A stretch of 64,000 bases of DNA, from contig NZ_CP071870.1 of NCBI RefSeq assembly GCF_017569205.1, forward strand, positions 682,001 through 746,000. Reading direction: 5' to 3'. The position numbers and the translations under genes are program-made. Positions 43,109 to 52,274 of this stretch are shown here, in pieces. Position 1 is the stretch's first letter. Every line of letters begins with the position of its first letter. The notes under the pieces were generated by a model, which saw only the letters and a program-made list of their open reading frames with translations, was not told the DNA's origin and did not search any database. The DNA is from Propioniciclava sp. MC1595. Its GTDB lineage: Bacteria; Actinomycetota; Actinomycetes; Propionibacteriales; Propionibacteriaceae.

Positions 43109-44185
43109 TTACTGTGCCGGTCCGGCTACCGCTGTCGCAGGAGTGATCCTGCGGACCAGCAGACTCATACTGATCGCGAGCGCTGCCCCGATCGCCGTGT
43201 CCAGGGTGCGGGCGAGGCCCCAGGCGAGGTACTCCCCATGGGGGGCGCCGTAGAGGGTGACGACCATGATTGCCCCTGCCGCCACCGACAGCAGGTAGGA
43301 GCGTTTCGAATAGGCGATCGCCGGCACGATGGCTGCGACCCCGAGCGCGTAGGACAGCGGCCCTGGGAGCAGGCCGAGGACGAGCACGCCGGCGAACCCG
43401 ATGATCGTGCCGATCACCCGGAGCAGTGATCGCTTCACCGTTTCCGGGTGCGCAGGCTGGTAGACCACCATGAAAGTCAACAACACCCACACCGGCATCT
43501 GGAAGCCTGGGGTAACCGAATGCCAGAAGGTGAGCGCCGCCATCACCACCGCAGCGAGAACCGGACCAATCACCTCTCGCCAGGACCACGGCACCCAAGG
43601 GGGACCCACGTGGGCCATCGTTGCGTCGGTTGGTGGCACCACCTCCACCGGGGCAGCGCCTGGAGCGGGTCGGGTCTTGCGGCGAAGCATCGTGACCAAC
43701 GGCACTACAAGCATCCCGACCGCCACGGCCGCCAGCGCGAACAGCAACGAGATCGCCAACCCAGGGCCAGGTGCAGCCGTAACCATCGCGATGAGGTAGA
43801 CCAACATCAGGGTCGGACCCACTGCCGGGGAGGGCTGCAACCGGCTCGGAACCGAGATCCACAGTGAAACGGCGGCAAACCCGAGCGCCGCCGTCACCGG
43901 TGAGTAGGCGAACAGCCCGGCGGCCGCCACCAGGCCGACACTGAGCAGGCTCAGCGCGAGCCCGGCGCGCCAGCCAGCGGCCAACCCGCCGGCGACCGCG
44001 ACCAGGAACGGAAAGATGGTGAACACGGCACGCTCCGGATCACCAAGAGCCGACGCGATCGCGATTCCTCCGGCCAGCAGGACCACCAACAGGATCGACA
44101 GGCTCCAGTCCGGCTTCAGCTCAGGGTCGCGCACCAGGTCCAGCAGCGACCCACTTCTGCCTGTGGGACGATCCGAAGCTGCCAT
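43109..44185 (-). CDS. FUSC-family membrane protein (aromatic acid exporter-like)
   Basis: A 358-residue protein. ATG 44185 is chosen for its GGAGG site; the open frame continues upstream without hydrophobic character. There are about ten transmembrane segments in two halves, each beginning like an FUSC unit (WSLSILLVVLLAGGIAIASALG; WREVIGPVLAAVVMAALTFWHSVTPG), with the conserved VWVLLTFMVVYQPAHPETVKRSLLRVIGTIIGF. This block resembles the fusaric-acid-resistance/YccS-type family, which exports aromatic acids or is linked to the cell envelope. The long cytoplasmic loop typical of larger members is missing. It is divergent from the DUF1269 gene. Confidence 0.82.
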   Translation of the reverse strand: MAASDRPTGRSGSLLDLVRDPELKPDWSLSILLVVLLAGGIAIASALGDPERAVFTIFPFLVAVAGGLAAGWRAGLALSLLSVGLVAAAGLFAYSPVTAALGFAAVSLWISVPSRLQPSPAVGPTLMLVYLIAMVTAAPGPGLAISLLFALAAVAVGMLVVPLVTMLRRKTRPAPGAAPVEVVPPTDATMAHVGPPWVPWSWREVIGPVLAAVVMAALTFWHSVTPGFQMPVWVLLTFMVVYQPAHPETVKRSLLRVIGTIIGFAGVLVLGLLPGPLSYALGVAAIVPAIAYSKRSYLLSVAAGAIMVVTLYGAPHGEYLAWGLARTLDTAIGAALAISMSLLVRRITPATAVAGPAQ

Positions 44186-44394
44186 GCGTGCCTCCAGCCT
44201 TGCGACAGCGACGCTCTGCCGGGTGAGTGGGTGGTCCTCGAGCCAGCGCTTGCCCACCTCCCGAGACGCGAGATCGACCGCCCTCCTGTTTCCCGAGGAT
44301 CCAAGGCTCGATCGAGGCCCCGCCCGAGTCATTGGAAGTATAGATTCAACCCGGGTGCGCGGCCGCGCTCCCAGGAACATTGAAGGAGCAGCAG

Positions 44395-45069
44395 ATGACG
44401 GACGGACTGACTCCCCAGGAGACCAGCGTTGACGACGAGGCCTCGGTCGTAGCCACCGACGAGGACGTGAGTGCCGGTGTGGTGAGCGACGGGGCGTACT
44501 CCCTGTTCATCGCCGATTTCGCCGACACCGACAGCGCCTGGGCGACCTATGAGGACCTCAAGGCCGCTGCGGACGGGGTCACGGTGAAGATCGAGGGCGT
44601 CGTGGTGGTCAAGCGCGAGGCGGACGGCAAGGTGCACGTGCAGAAGGCGACCGATCACAGCACGAAGAAGGGCCTCACCTGGGGCGTCGTCGGTGGTGCG
44701 GTGATCGGGCTGATCTTCCCACCGTCGATCATCGGCAGCGCCGCGGTCGCCGGGGCGATCGGTGCCGCCGGAGGCAAGGCAAGGGACCTGTACCAGAAGG
44801 GCAAGCTCGCCGAACAGCTGGAGGACGTGATCGTGCCGGGTCACTCGGGAATCGTCGCCCTCGTCTCTGATCCGGGTGAGGTGAAGATCCGCAACGCCAT
44901 GGCCGCGGCCAATGCGCTGGTCGAGACCACGGTGGACAGCGTCGCCGCCAGCCAGATCAAGGCTGCCGCCAAAGAGGCGAAGGCTGAAGACAAGGCCGAG
45001 GACAAGGCTGCGAAGAAGCAGGCCAAGGCTGAGGCAAAGGCTGCGAAGGCCCAGGCCAAAACCGACTGA
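44395..45069 (+). CDS. DUF1269-type membrane protein with Ala/Lys-rich tail
   Basis: A 224-residue protein; ATG 44395 follows aaggag. An acidic N-terminus is followed by SLFIADFADTDSAWATYEDLKAA and IEGVVVVKREADGKVHVQKATD, the typical DUF1269 start. A Gly/Ala-rich hydrophobic pair follows (WGVVGGAVIGLIFPPSIIGSAAVAGAIGAAGG), then LVSDPGEVKIRNAMAAANAL. The last ~40 residues are a low-complexity helix of Ala, Lys, Glu and Asp. DUF1269 proteins are linked with membrane stress in some bacteria, but their reaction is unknown. It is convergent with the broken cardiolipin synthase gene; the ~180-nt gap holds nothing I can name. Confidence 0.8.
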   Translation: MTDGLTPQETSVDDEASVVATDEDVSAGVVSDGAYSLFIADFADTDSAWATYEDLKAAADGVTVKIEGVVVVKREADGKVHVQKATDHSTKKGLTWGVVGGAVIGLIFPPSIIGSAAVAGAIGAAGGKARDLYQKGKLAEQLEDVIVPGHSGIVALVSDPGEVKIRNAMAAANALVETTVDSVAASQIKAAAKEAKAEDKAEDKAAKKQAKAEAKAAKAQAKTD

Positions 45070-45246
45070 GCCGACAGCCTCGCCCGCCCTCCGCGCGACA
45101 TCCACCGTGCGCAGGGCGGGCGAGCGGCCGTGAGTGGACGGCCCAGCGTCTGCGGTCGGGTGGCAGCGGGCAGCAGCGACCCGCTGGCCGTCTCTGCAGC
45201 GCCGAGGTGAGCCGGGCGAGGTTGTCCAGAAGGCGCGTCGCCAGGC

Positions 45247-46442
45247 TCCGGCGGAGGTGGATCCGCACCCCGGCCCGCAGCATCACCTCGTAGTAGGACC
45301 GCTGGGCGTGGTAGACCATCGGTTGATCGCCCAGCTCGCTGACGAACAGTTCCACCTCGACGCCGCGCTCCGCGGCAGTCGTCAATGCGCAGATCAGCGA
45401 CTCGTTCGGGACGAAGTAGGGGCTGGTCAGACTCACCCGCGTCGCAGCGTGGTAGATCAGCGAGTTGAACAGCTTCAGGTTGTTGTCGTTGTCGAAGCCG
45501 GGCCCGCTGGGCACGATCTGGCAGTCCAGCTCCCCGACCTGGACCGCGGGCTCCTCACCAGGGCGGGGAGTCTGGTCGGTGAGGACCTCGCCGGTCTCGC
45601 TGTACCAGTCGGTCAGGAAGACCGCGTTCATCGAGTGCACGACCGGCCCTTCGACCCGGGTCATCAGCTCCTGCCACTGCAGCCCCCGCTTGAGATTCTT
45701 CTTCTTGTTGTAGGACCGGTCGATCAGGTTCTGCGAACCGACGAAGCCCACCGTTGCCGTCGACGACCAGGACCTTGCGGTGGTTGCGCAGATCGGGCCG
45801 CTGGTACTTGCCTCGCAACGGCTGTACCGGCGCCATCGGACGCCACTCGACACCGATCGCGTCCAGGTGCGCGGTCGTCGCCCGGTAGCCCGGCACACCC
45901 TTGGAGCCGATGAAGTCGAACAGCACGTGCACACTGACCCCACGCTGCACGGCCGCCTCGAGAGAATCGAAGAACGGACGCGTGGTCTGGTCCACGGACA
46001 GGATGTAGAACTCGCAAAACACGTACCGCTCCGCTGCGTCGACCGCCACCGCCATCTACCGCAGGCCATCCTCGTAGTCCTCGATCAGGGTGGCCGCGTT
46101 ACCGCTGGTCAGCGGCAACGAGCCCAGGTTGGTGCTGAGTCGCGCGATCGACGCCAGCCACTGCCGGTGCGGGACAACCTCGGGGACCCTCGCAGCGGCG
46201 CTGGCGATCATCGCGTTGACCTGCCGCTGCACCTCGCGGCGCCGCTTCGGCAGTTTCGGGTTCCCGATCAGCAGGAAGGCCATCAGTCCGAGGTAGGGAA
46301 CCAGGAAGATCGCCAGGAGCCACGCGGTCGCCGAGGACGGTCGCCGGTTCACCGGCACCACCAGGAGGGCGGTCAGCCTTACCGCGAGACCGACCAGGTC
46401 CAGACCCAGGCCTCCGTGCAGGAGCAGATCAGTGAGGCTCAC
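45247..46442 (-). pseudogene. cls: Cardiolipin synthase, broken by stop codon, frameshift and 3' truncation
   Basis: The gene begins at ATG 46442 with two membrane segments (LTALLVVPVNRRPSSATAWLL, IFLVPYLGLMAFLLIGNPKL). An in-frame TAG stands at 46056-46058. The same frame goes on with YVFCEFYILSVDQTTRPFFDSLEAA and the first phospholipase-D motif HRKVLVVDG, then shifts near 45755 into a frame reading GFVGSQNLIDRSYNKKK ... SLTSPYFVPNESLICALTTAAERGV. It ends around AGVRIHL (~45250), before the second HKD motif, which is missing. Three independent lesions mean no active enzyme. Cls normally condenses phosphatidylglycerol to cardiolipin. Confidence 0.85.
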
Positions 46443-46633
46443 CGGGCCATGCTAGCGACGCCACGGCACTCACAGCGGCGGTCCCACGACATCTCCTCTC
46501 CAGGGAACCGGCTCCAGGTTCGTCGGGCCTCGGGGCGTCCGGCGACAGAACCCGGGTTCCGCAGTTGGTGGGCAGATGAATCGCCTGAATTGGCGGGTTG
46601 ACTAGGTCGAACGCGTGGTTTGGGTGCGTGGGG

Positions 46634-48476
46634 TCGTGTGCCCACGCGTCCGCAGGTCACCAGAAGCGCCGTTTTGCCTTGTCAGGCTGGGGTGAGGGTG
46701 GTGACGGTGGGGGGTGGGGTGACCTTGCAGGCTGCGAGAATGCCGGTTTGGGTGGTGTTGAGCGGGGTGACGTGGACGACGCTGCCGGCACTCCCGGTGA
46801 GGGTGACGGCGTGGACGCGGCCGAGCTCGATCGCGATCCGCCGCCACGTCAGGTCGGTGGACCGTTCGGCGACCCGGATCAGCAGCAGGGCGAGCCAGCA
46901 CAGCAGGACGTGGGCGCGGATCCGCGGTTCCAGATGGTGATGAACCGGCCGGAGTTCGAGGGTGGACTTCAGGTCGCGGAAGCCGCGTTCGGCCTCGAGG
47001 AGGTTCTTGTAGCCCAGGGCGATGTCCTCGGGGGTCAGGTCGGGGTCGGAGGTCGACAGCAGGTACTTGCCGTCGAGGCGTTCCTCCGCGGTCACCTTCG
47101 CCCGGTCGATGACCAACCGGCCGGAGGGTTGTTGGCGGACCCACCGGCCGTAGGCGGGATGGTCGCGCAGGGCACACTCGGCCTTCACATGCGCCGGCTC
47201 CACAGGCTTGTCGTCCGCCTTGACCGTGGCCTTCCCAGCCGGCTTCGCAGGGGTCTTCGCGGCTCGCTCGCGGAGTGCCTTGATTCGCTCCAACTCGGCT
47301 CGGACATGGTCCAGGGCGGTGTCGCGTTGGGTCTTGTCCCGTTCGGCCTCAGCCGGGTTGTGGCAGATCACCCACCGGCGGTCCGGAGCGGCGTCGAGTT
47401 TCACTTCCTTCACCCGCAGGTTGTCGCGGACCTGGGAGTACCGACCCTGCCGCGACAACGCGGCCTCCACCAGCGGGCTGCCGTCGCGCATCCGTTCCCC
47501 GGCGATGTAGTGCCCACCCGCCCGTTTCAGATACTGCAGGTTGGCTTCGGAGGAGAAGCCGCGGTCCACGACGGTGACCACCCGGCCCAGCCGCCAGTCC
47601 CGCATGCTGTCCTTCACCTGCGGCAGGACGGTGACATCGGTGGTGTTCCCGGGCCAGCACCAACACCGCACCGGGATGCCCTCCTTCGTGACGGCCAGGC
47701 CGATCACGATCTGCGGCAGGTCCTTGCGATGGTCCTTCGAATGGCCGTACACCCGGAACGCTTGGTCGCCTTCTTCTTCGGTGTCGCGTTCGAAGTAGGT
47801 GCTGGTCGTGTCGAACAGCAGTACGTCGACTTCGAGGTTGAGCAGGTTCGCCACCGCGAAGAACACCGCCTCCTGCACCTTGGCCTGGGCGTCCGCCTCG
47901 ATCAGGACGTCCATCGCCCGGTACGCCTGATCGTCATCCATCGAGGTGAGGCCGGGGATCGCCGCGTCGTGGGAGGCCCACTCCGCAGCCGACAGCTTCG
48001 ACATCGGATCGATCGCCCGGTTCGCCACCAACGCGAACAACACCCGCTCCACATCCGTGGTGAACCTTCGCGGGCCCAGCGCCTTCCGCAGCGCGTCATC
48101 CACGCCGAGCATCCGCCACAACCCGTCGAGCAGGTACACCGTCCCCATCGGACGGGACTCGGTGACGTGGAGGTGGTCACCGACCAGCTGGGCGGCGTCG
48201 CCGGGCAACGCTGCGGGGGCGGGTTCGCCCAGGTACCGGTTGATCGAGGCCACCAGCCGGGTCAGACCGTCCCGGTCCAGGCGATCCTCCCGGCCCAGGT
48301 TCAACAGGACTTCGGCGTGGGTGACCCCGTCGACCTTCCGGTTGTGCGCCACCTGCACGTACCGGACGATGCTGCCGTCCTTGTTCCGCCGTTGCGTGGT
48401 CCGCAAGTACATGCCCACCACTCCACCGCGTCCCTAGCCGTGGACACAAGCCCGACACGACAATTCGTGTGCCCAC
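46634..48476. mobile_element. IS1634-family insertion sequence
   Basis: About 1.8 kb around a single intact transposase gene. The 12-mer tcgtgtgcccac occurs in the same orientation on both sides (46634-46645 and 48465-48476) and may be a target duplication or an end-associated sequence. A convincing inverted terminal repeat could not be settled by eye; only a short gtcgtgt match in inverted orientation was seen. Ends are therefore approximate. Confidence 0.65.
46682..48412 (-). CDS. IS1634-family transposase
   Basis: A 576-residue DDE transposase from ATG 48412 (MYLRTTQRRNKDGS, the usual start of this family; two GTGs precede it). The catalytic residues fit LLFDTTSTYFE (first Asp), RVVTVVDRGFSSEANLQYL (second Asp) and YKNLLEAERGFRDLKSTLELRPV (Glu). 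There is a Lys/Ala-rich insertion in the middle (KTPAKPAGKATVKADDKP). The frame is uninterrupted, so the element could still be active. Confidence 0.92.
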   Translation of the reverse strand: MYLRTTQRRNKDGSIVRYVQVAHNRKVDGVTHAEVLLNLGREDRLDRDGLTRLVASINRYLGEPAPAALPGDAAQLVGDHLHVTESRPMGTVYLLDGLWRMLGVDDALRKALGPRRFTTDVERVLFALVANRAIDPMSKLSAAEWASHDAAIPGLTSMDDDQAYRAMDVLIEADAQAKVQEAVFFAVANLLNLEVDVLLFDTTSTYFERDTEEEGDQAFRVYGHSKDHRKDLPQIVIGLAVTKEGIPVRCWCWPGNTTDVTVLPQVKDSMRDWRLGRVVTVVDRGFSSEANLQYLKRAGGHYIAGERMRDGSPLVEAALSRQGRYSQVRDNLRVKEVKLDAAPDRRWVICHNPAEAERDKTQRDTALDHVRAELERIKALRERAAKTPAKPAGKATVKADDKPVEPAHVKAECALRDHPAYGRWVRQQPSGRLVIDRAKVTAEERLDGKYLLSTSDPDLTPEDIALGYKNLLEAERGFRDLKSTLELRPVHHHLEPRIRAHVLLCWLALLLIRVAERSTDLTWRRIAIELGRVHAVTLTGSAGSVVHVTPLNTTQTGILAACKVTPPPTVTTLTPA

Positions 48477-48611
48477 CGTTTTCAGCCGTTCCGGAACCAC
48501 CGAATCGCGTTGACAAGCATCGATGCTCGCTCAGACCCGCCCGAATGCCCACCAACTGCGGAACTCGGGCAGAAATGCACCGTCTCGTGCACCCCTGCGG
48601 TCCGGCAAAGG

Positions 48612-51398
48612 TCATTCGGCCTTCCTCGCCAAACCGCGAGCGCGGGCCGGTGCCACGGCGTCCTCCGGCCTGACCGCGTCGGACCCGGTGGCACGGCGCC
48701 GCTGGAGGGCCTTGTCGAGCTCGATGACGGCAGGTGTGATCGCCGCCAGGGCCGCGCAGAGCAGCCACTGGGTGAGGGTGAGGCTGGTGGTGAGCAGCGC
48801 GGCCTGGAGGAAGCCGAGCTCGGTGGCGAGGACGGTCAGGACCAGCGGAATCGCGGCGAGCTTGAGTGCGGTCTTCAACGGCCCGGTGAATCCGGGCTCA
48901 CGGATCCGGCGCAGCGAGATGCCGCTGAGCACGGTGGCGAACGCGACGACAACGGCGGTCATGGTCATCGAGATGCTGGGGGCGTCGGGGTGTGGTTGGT
49001 CGGGTCCGGCGACGAGTGGGAGGAGCGCGGTGAGGAAGAGCACGAACCCGTAGAGCAGCCATCGCAGCACCGAGCGGCGATTGGCAATGGTCACCTTGGG
49101 ATCCCGCGGGGGCCGGTTCATGATCCCTTCCCCGACAGGGTCGCCGATGATGATGAAGACCGGGACGGAGGCGACGAAGAAGTTGAGGAACAGCACCATC
49201 AGCGGCGACATGGCGACCCCGTCGTTGATGGCGAACAGGCTGGCGACCAGGAAGAGCAGGACCAGCGAGATCAGCTGGGACATCTGGTAGTTGATGTAGC
49301 CCAGGATCTTCTCGTACACCCCGCGGCCGAGCTGGACAGCGTGCACAAGGGTGCCGAAATTGTCGTCGGTCAGGATCATCTTGCCGGCCTGTTTGGTGAC
49401 CTCGCTGCCCGAGCCCATCGCCACTCCGATGTCGGCCTGTTTCAGGGCGGCGGCATCGTTGACGGCGTCGCCGGTCATCGCGACGATCTGGCCGGTGGAC
49501 TGCATCAGCTGGACCAGCCGGAGCTTGTCCTGGGGCGAGACCCGGCCGAACACGTGGAGTTGGTCGAGCCGGTCCAGGACCTCCTGGTCGGAGAGGGCCC
49601 GGAACTCGGCGCCGCTGATCGCCCCGGGTCCCAGGCCGAGCTCCTCGCCGATGGCGGCGGCCGTGACGGCGTGGTCGCCGGTGATCATCCGGACCTCGAT
49701 GCCAGCGGCGTGCGCGAGCCGCACGGCCTCCTTCGCCGAGGGCCGCAGCGGGTCGATGATCCCGACCAGCCCGATGAAGTCCAAGCCGGCGACGGCCGAC
49801 ATCGGGTCCTCCAGCACGGCGACCCGTTCGGCGCCGCCGACCTCCTTCATCGCGAACGCGAGCACGCGCAGGCCCTTGCCGCCCATCTCGGCGTTCACGC
49901 GGGCGATGACGTCGGCCTGGGCTCCGATCGGCGCCGAGCTCCCGTCGGCCTGGCGGGCGGTCGAGCTGCGCCCGATCACGACGTCGGGGGCGCCCTTGAC
50001 CAGCATCACCGTCCGGAGGGTGCCGTCGAGGTTCACATCGTGCACGGTGGCCATGAACTTGTAGTCGGAGTCGAACGGGACTTCGGCGATCCGCGGGTAC
50101 TCGCGTCGGGTCGGTTCGGCGTCGACACCGACCTTCGCCGCCAGCACCACCAGAGCCGCCTCGGTCGGGTCTCCGACCACTTCTCCGGCGTCGGAGACGG
50201 TGGCATCGCTGGCCAGGGCGAGTCCCAGGCTCAGCCGGGTGAAGTCGGGGATTTCCTCCCCCGCCACGTGGAGGATCTCGCCGCTCTTTCGGTAGCCCTC
50301 GCCGGTGATGCTGTACCAGCGACCCAGGTAATACAGGGTCGAGGCCATCATCTCGTTGAGGGTGAGCGTCCCGGTCTTGTCGGTGTTGATCGCCGAGGTC
50401 GACCCGAGGGTCTCCACATCCGGAAGGCTCTTCACCACCGCCTTGGCCTCGGCGAGCTGGCTGGCGCCGTAGGACAGCATCATCTGGACGAAAGTGGGCA
50501 GGCCGGTCGGGATCGCCGACAGGGCCATGGCCACGCCGAGCAGCAGCACGTCCTCGACGCTCTGCCCGCGTCCCAGCCCGAACGTGACGATGACGGCGAC
50601 CGCGCCCCAGGCAAGCATGCCGATCACCCTTGTGAGGCTGTTGAGTTCGTTCTGCAGGGGCGATTTGACCGCCTTCACGCTGGTCAGCATGTCGGCGATG
50701 CGTCCCACCTCGGTGTGCATACCCGTGGTGGTCACGACCATGGACCCCGTGCCGCGGGTCACCGAGGTGTTCTGGAACAGCATGTTGGCCCGATCACCCA
50801 GGGCGACGCCCGCGTCGGCCAGGGTCGCGGCGGACTTCCCGATCGGTGCGCTCTCACCGGTAAGGGCAGCTTCCTGGGTCTCCAGGGTCGCGGCCCGCAG
50901 GACGCGGCCATCGGCCGGCACGACGTCCCCGGACTCCACCTGGACCAGGTCGCCGGGCACCACGGACGTGGCGTCGATGAGCTGGAGGATGCCGTCGCGG
51001 ACCACGCGAGCCTGGGGGATCTGCATCCGGGACAGTGCATCGATGCTGGCCCGCGCTGCCAACTCCTGCCGTGTCCCCAACACGAGGTTCAGCACCACGA
51101 GCAGGCCCACCAGCACGGCCGTGGACACCTGGGCGATGACCAGGCTGACCACGCCCACCGCCAACAGCATCAGGTTCATCGGATCGGCGAGCTGTGCCAC
51201 GGCGACCTTCCAGGCCGATGGCGCAGGCTCGGATCGGAGCTCGTTCGGGCCGACGTCGGCGAGGCGGCGGGCGGCCTCCTGCTGGGTCAGGCCAAGTTCC
51301 GGGTTGCTGCCCGCCGCCGCCAAGACTTCGGGCACCTCGCTGGCCCAGGGAGCTTCGAGCGGTGCGGACGGGTCTGCGACAGGTTGGGCTTTGGTCAT
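48612..51398 (-). CDS. P-type cation ATPase (P2-like) with atypical ion-site motifs
   Basis: A 928-residue pump. N-terminal cation-ATPase domain (LTQQEAARRLADVGPNELR), actuator motif ALTGESAPIGK (TGES), phosphorylation site NTDKTGTLTLNE (Asp ~340), nucleotide-binding VMLVKGAPDVV and hinge MITGDHAVTAAAIGEELG. About ten membrane helices. Odd features: the M4 motif is SAIPTGLPTFV instead of PEGLP, so the ion-binding Glu is Thr; the M6 segment is LFLNFFVASVPVF, lacking the usual Asp of LVTDGLPA; the hinge is TGDAVNDAAAL rather than TGDGVNDAPAL. The transported ion may therefore not be Ca2+; H+ or another monovalent ion is possible. It starts 3 nt after the end of a decayed upstream gene. Confidence 0.9.
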   Translation of the reverse strand: MTKAQPVADPSAPLEAPWASEVPEVLAAAGSNPELGLTQQEAARRLADVGPNELRSEPAPSAWKVAVAQLADPMNLMLLAVGVVSLVIAQVSTAVLVGLLVVLNLVLGTRQELAARASIDALSRMQIPQARVVRDGILQLIDATSVVPGDLVQVESGDVVPADGRVLRAATLETQEAALTGESAPIGKSAATLADAGVALGDRANMLFQNTSVTRGTGSMVVTTTGMHTEVGRIADMLTSVKAVKSPLQNELNSLTRVIGMLAWGAVAVIVTFGLGRGQSVEDVLLLGVAMALSAIPTGLPTFVQMMLSYGASQLAEAKAVVKSLPDVETLGSTSAINTDKTGTLTLNEMMASTLYYLGRWYSITGEGYRKSGEILHVAGEEIPDFTRLSLGLALASDATVSDAGEVVGDPTEAALVVLAAKVGVDAEPTRREYPRIAEVPFDSDYKFMATVHDVNLDGTLRTVMLVKGAPDVVIGRSSTARQADGSSAPIGAQADVIARVNAEMGGKGLRVLAFAMKEVGGAERVAVLEDPMSAVAGLDFIGLVGIIDPLRPSAKEAVRLAHAAGIEVRMITGDHAVTAAAIGEELGLGPGAISGAEFRALSDQEVLDRLDQLHVFGRVSPQDKLRLVQLMQSTGQIVAMTGDAVNDAAALKQADIGVAMGSGSEVTKQAGKMILTDDNFGTLVHAVQLGRGVYEKILGYINYQMSQLISLVLLFLVASLFAINDGVAMSPLMVLFLNFFVASVPVFIIIGDPVGEGIMNRPPRDPKVTIANRRSVLRWLLYGFVLFLTALLPLVAGPDQPHPDAPSISMTMTAVVVAFATVLSGISLRRIREPGFTGPLKTALKLAAIPLVLTVLATELGFLQAALLTTSLTLTQWLLCAALAAITPAVIELDKALQRRRATGSDAVRPEDAVAPARARGLARKAE

Positions 51399-51401
51399 GG
51401 T

Positions 51402-52048
51402 TTATTCTGCACCCAGTCGCCCGGCTTCGCGGGTAGCGCCGCGACAGGCGCCGGCGCCCGGATCGGGTCCCCGCTGGGCCGGCGGGCGCACCGGTGGCCG
51501 GCTATTAGCCTCGGCTTCACTGATCCTGGCCTGGGCCGGGCGTTCGAGCAGGGTCAGGACGAGGAGCGCGAGGACGGTGCACGCAGCCGTCCCCAGGATG
51601 AGTCCCACCGAGAGCGGGCGGTTGGCCAGAAGGACGAGGACGGCTGCGATAACCACCGCCGCGCGCACCCAGGTGCGGTAGGTGGCCAGCCACGTGCCGA
51701 AGGCTTCGGTGGACAGCCCGCGGCCGTCCGCGCGGGTCCGCAGGTGGCGGGCCGTTGCGGTCGCCGCTTCACGGAGGCGGGTGGCCGCGCGAGCCGAGCA
51801 TAGGTGGCCGCGAAGGAGTCGGTGTCGGTGAGCACCGTCTTACTCCAGCCTCCGACGATCTCAATGGGGGTCACCAGTGCTCCGAGCACGATCAGGACAA
51901 CCGCCGTGATAGTGCGTCCCAGTCGTCTGGGACGGCGCCCGGAAAGCCCCGCCGTCGGTGTGGAGGCCTCGCGCAGTTGGGCGTTGGCCGTCTCGAGTTC
52001 CCGGATTCGCGCCTCAAGCTCGGCGACCGAAGGATGAGTGTCAGTCAT
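51402..52048 (-). pseudogene. Frameshifted coiled-coil/membrane protein of actinobacterial type
   Basis: ATG 52048 opens with a coiled coil (VAELEARIRELETANAQLRE), then a membrane helix (TITAVVLIVLGALVTPIEIVG) and GWSKTVLTDTDSFAATYARL, a pattern common in large actinobacterial membrane proteins. The frame then becomes Arg/Pro-rich; the continuation is in another frame, where AAVVIAAVLVLLANRPLSVGL and TVLALLVLTLLERPAQARI appear up to 51402. A large internal segment is missing. Probably a deletion relic; a sequencing error could explain only the shift, not the shortness. Confidence 0.65.
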
Positions 52049-52274
52049 GTTCGCCTCCAGAAGATTCTGCCGGTGGACAGCCTTCCGCCGAACTTGTTGG
52101 CAAGGTCGTCCTGGGCTTCGGCCTTTCGCTCACACCGGGGGGATCATCTCGCTCCGCGTCGGGCGCCGAATCGACGGAATACCCCGGCGCGGCGGGAGCG
52201 GCCGTTCCCAACCACCTGAGAGCGTCGTAGGCTTCCCGGTGAGCGCCGGGCTCTCGCCAGATCGGAGAACGTCC

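Noticed and set aside
46598-48673. Long plus-strand open frame opposite the IS1634-family transposase
   Set aside because: Antisense shadow; the transposase on the minus strand has all DDE motifs.
48510-51803. Very long open frame (about 1,100 codons) on the plus strand opposite the P-type ATPase
   Set aside because: It is the antisense shadow of a high-GC gene with clear catalytic motifs; its translation is low-complexity Gly/Asp/His-rich.
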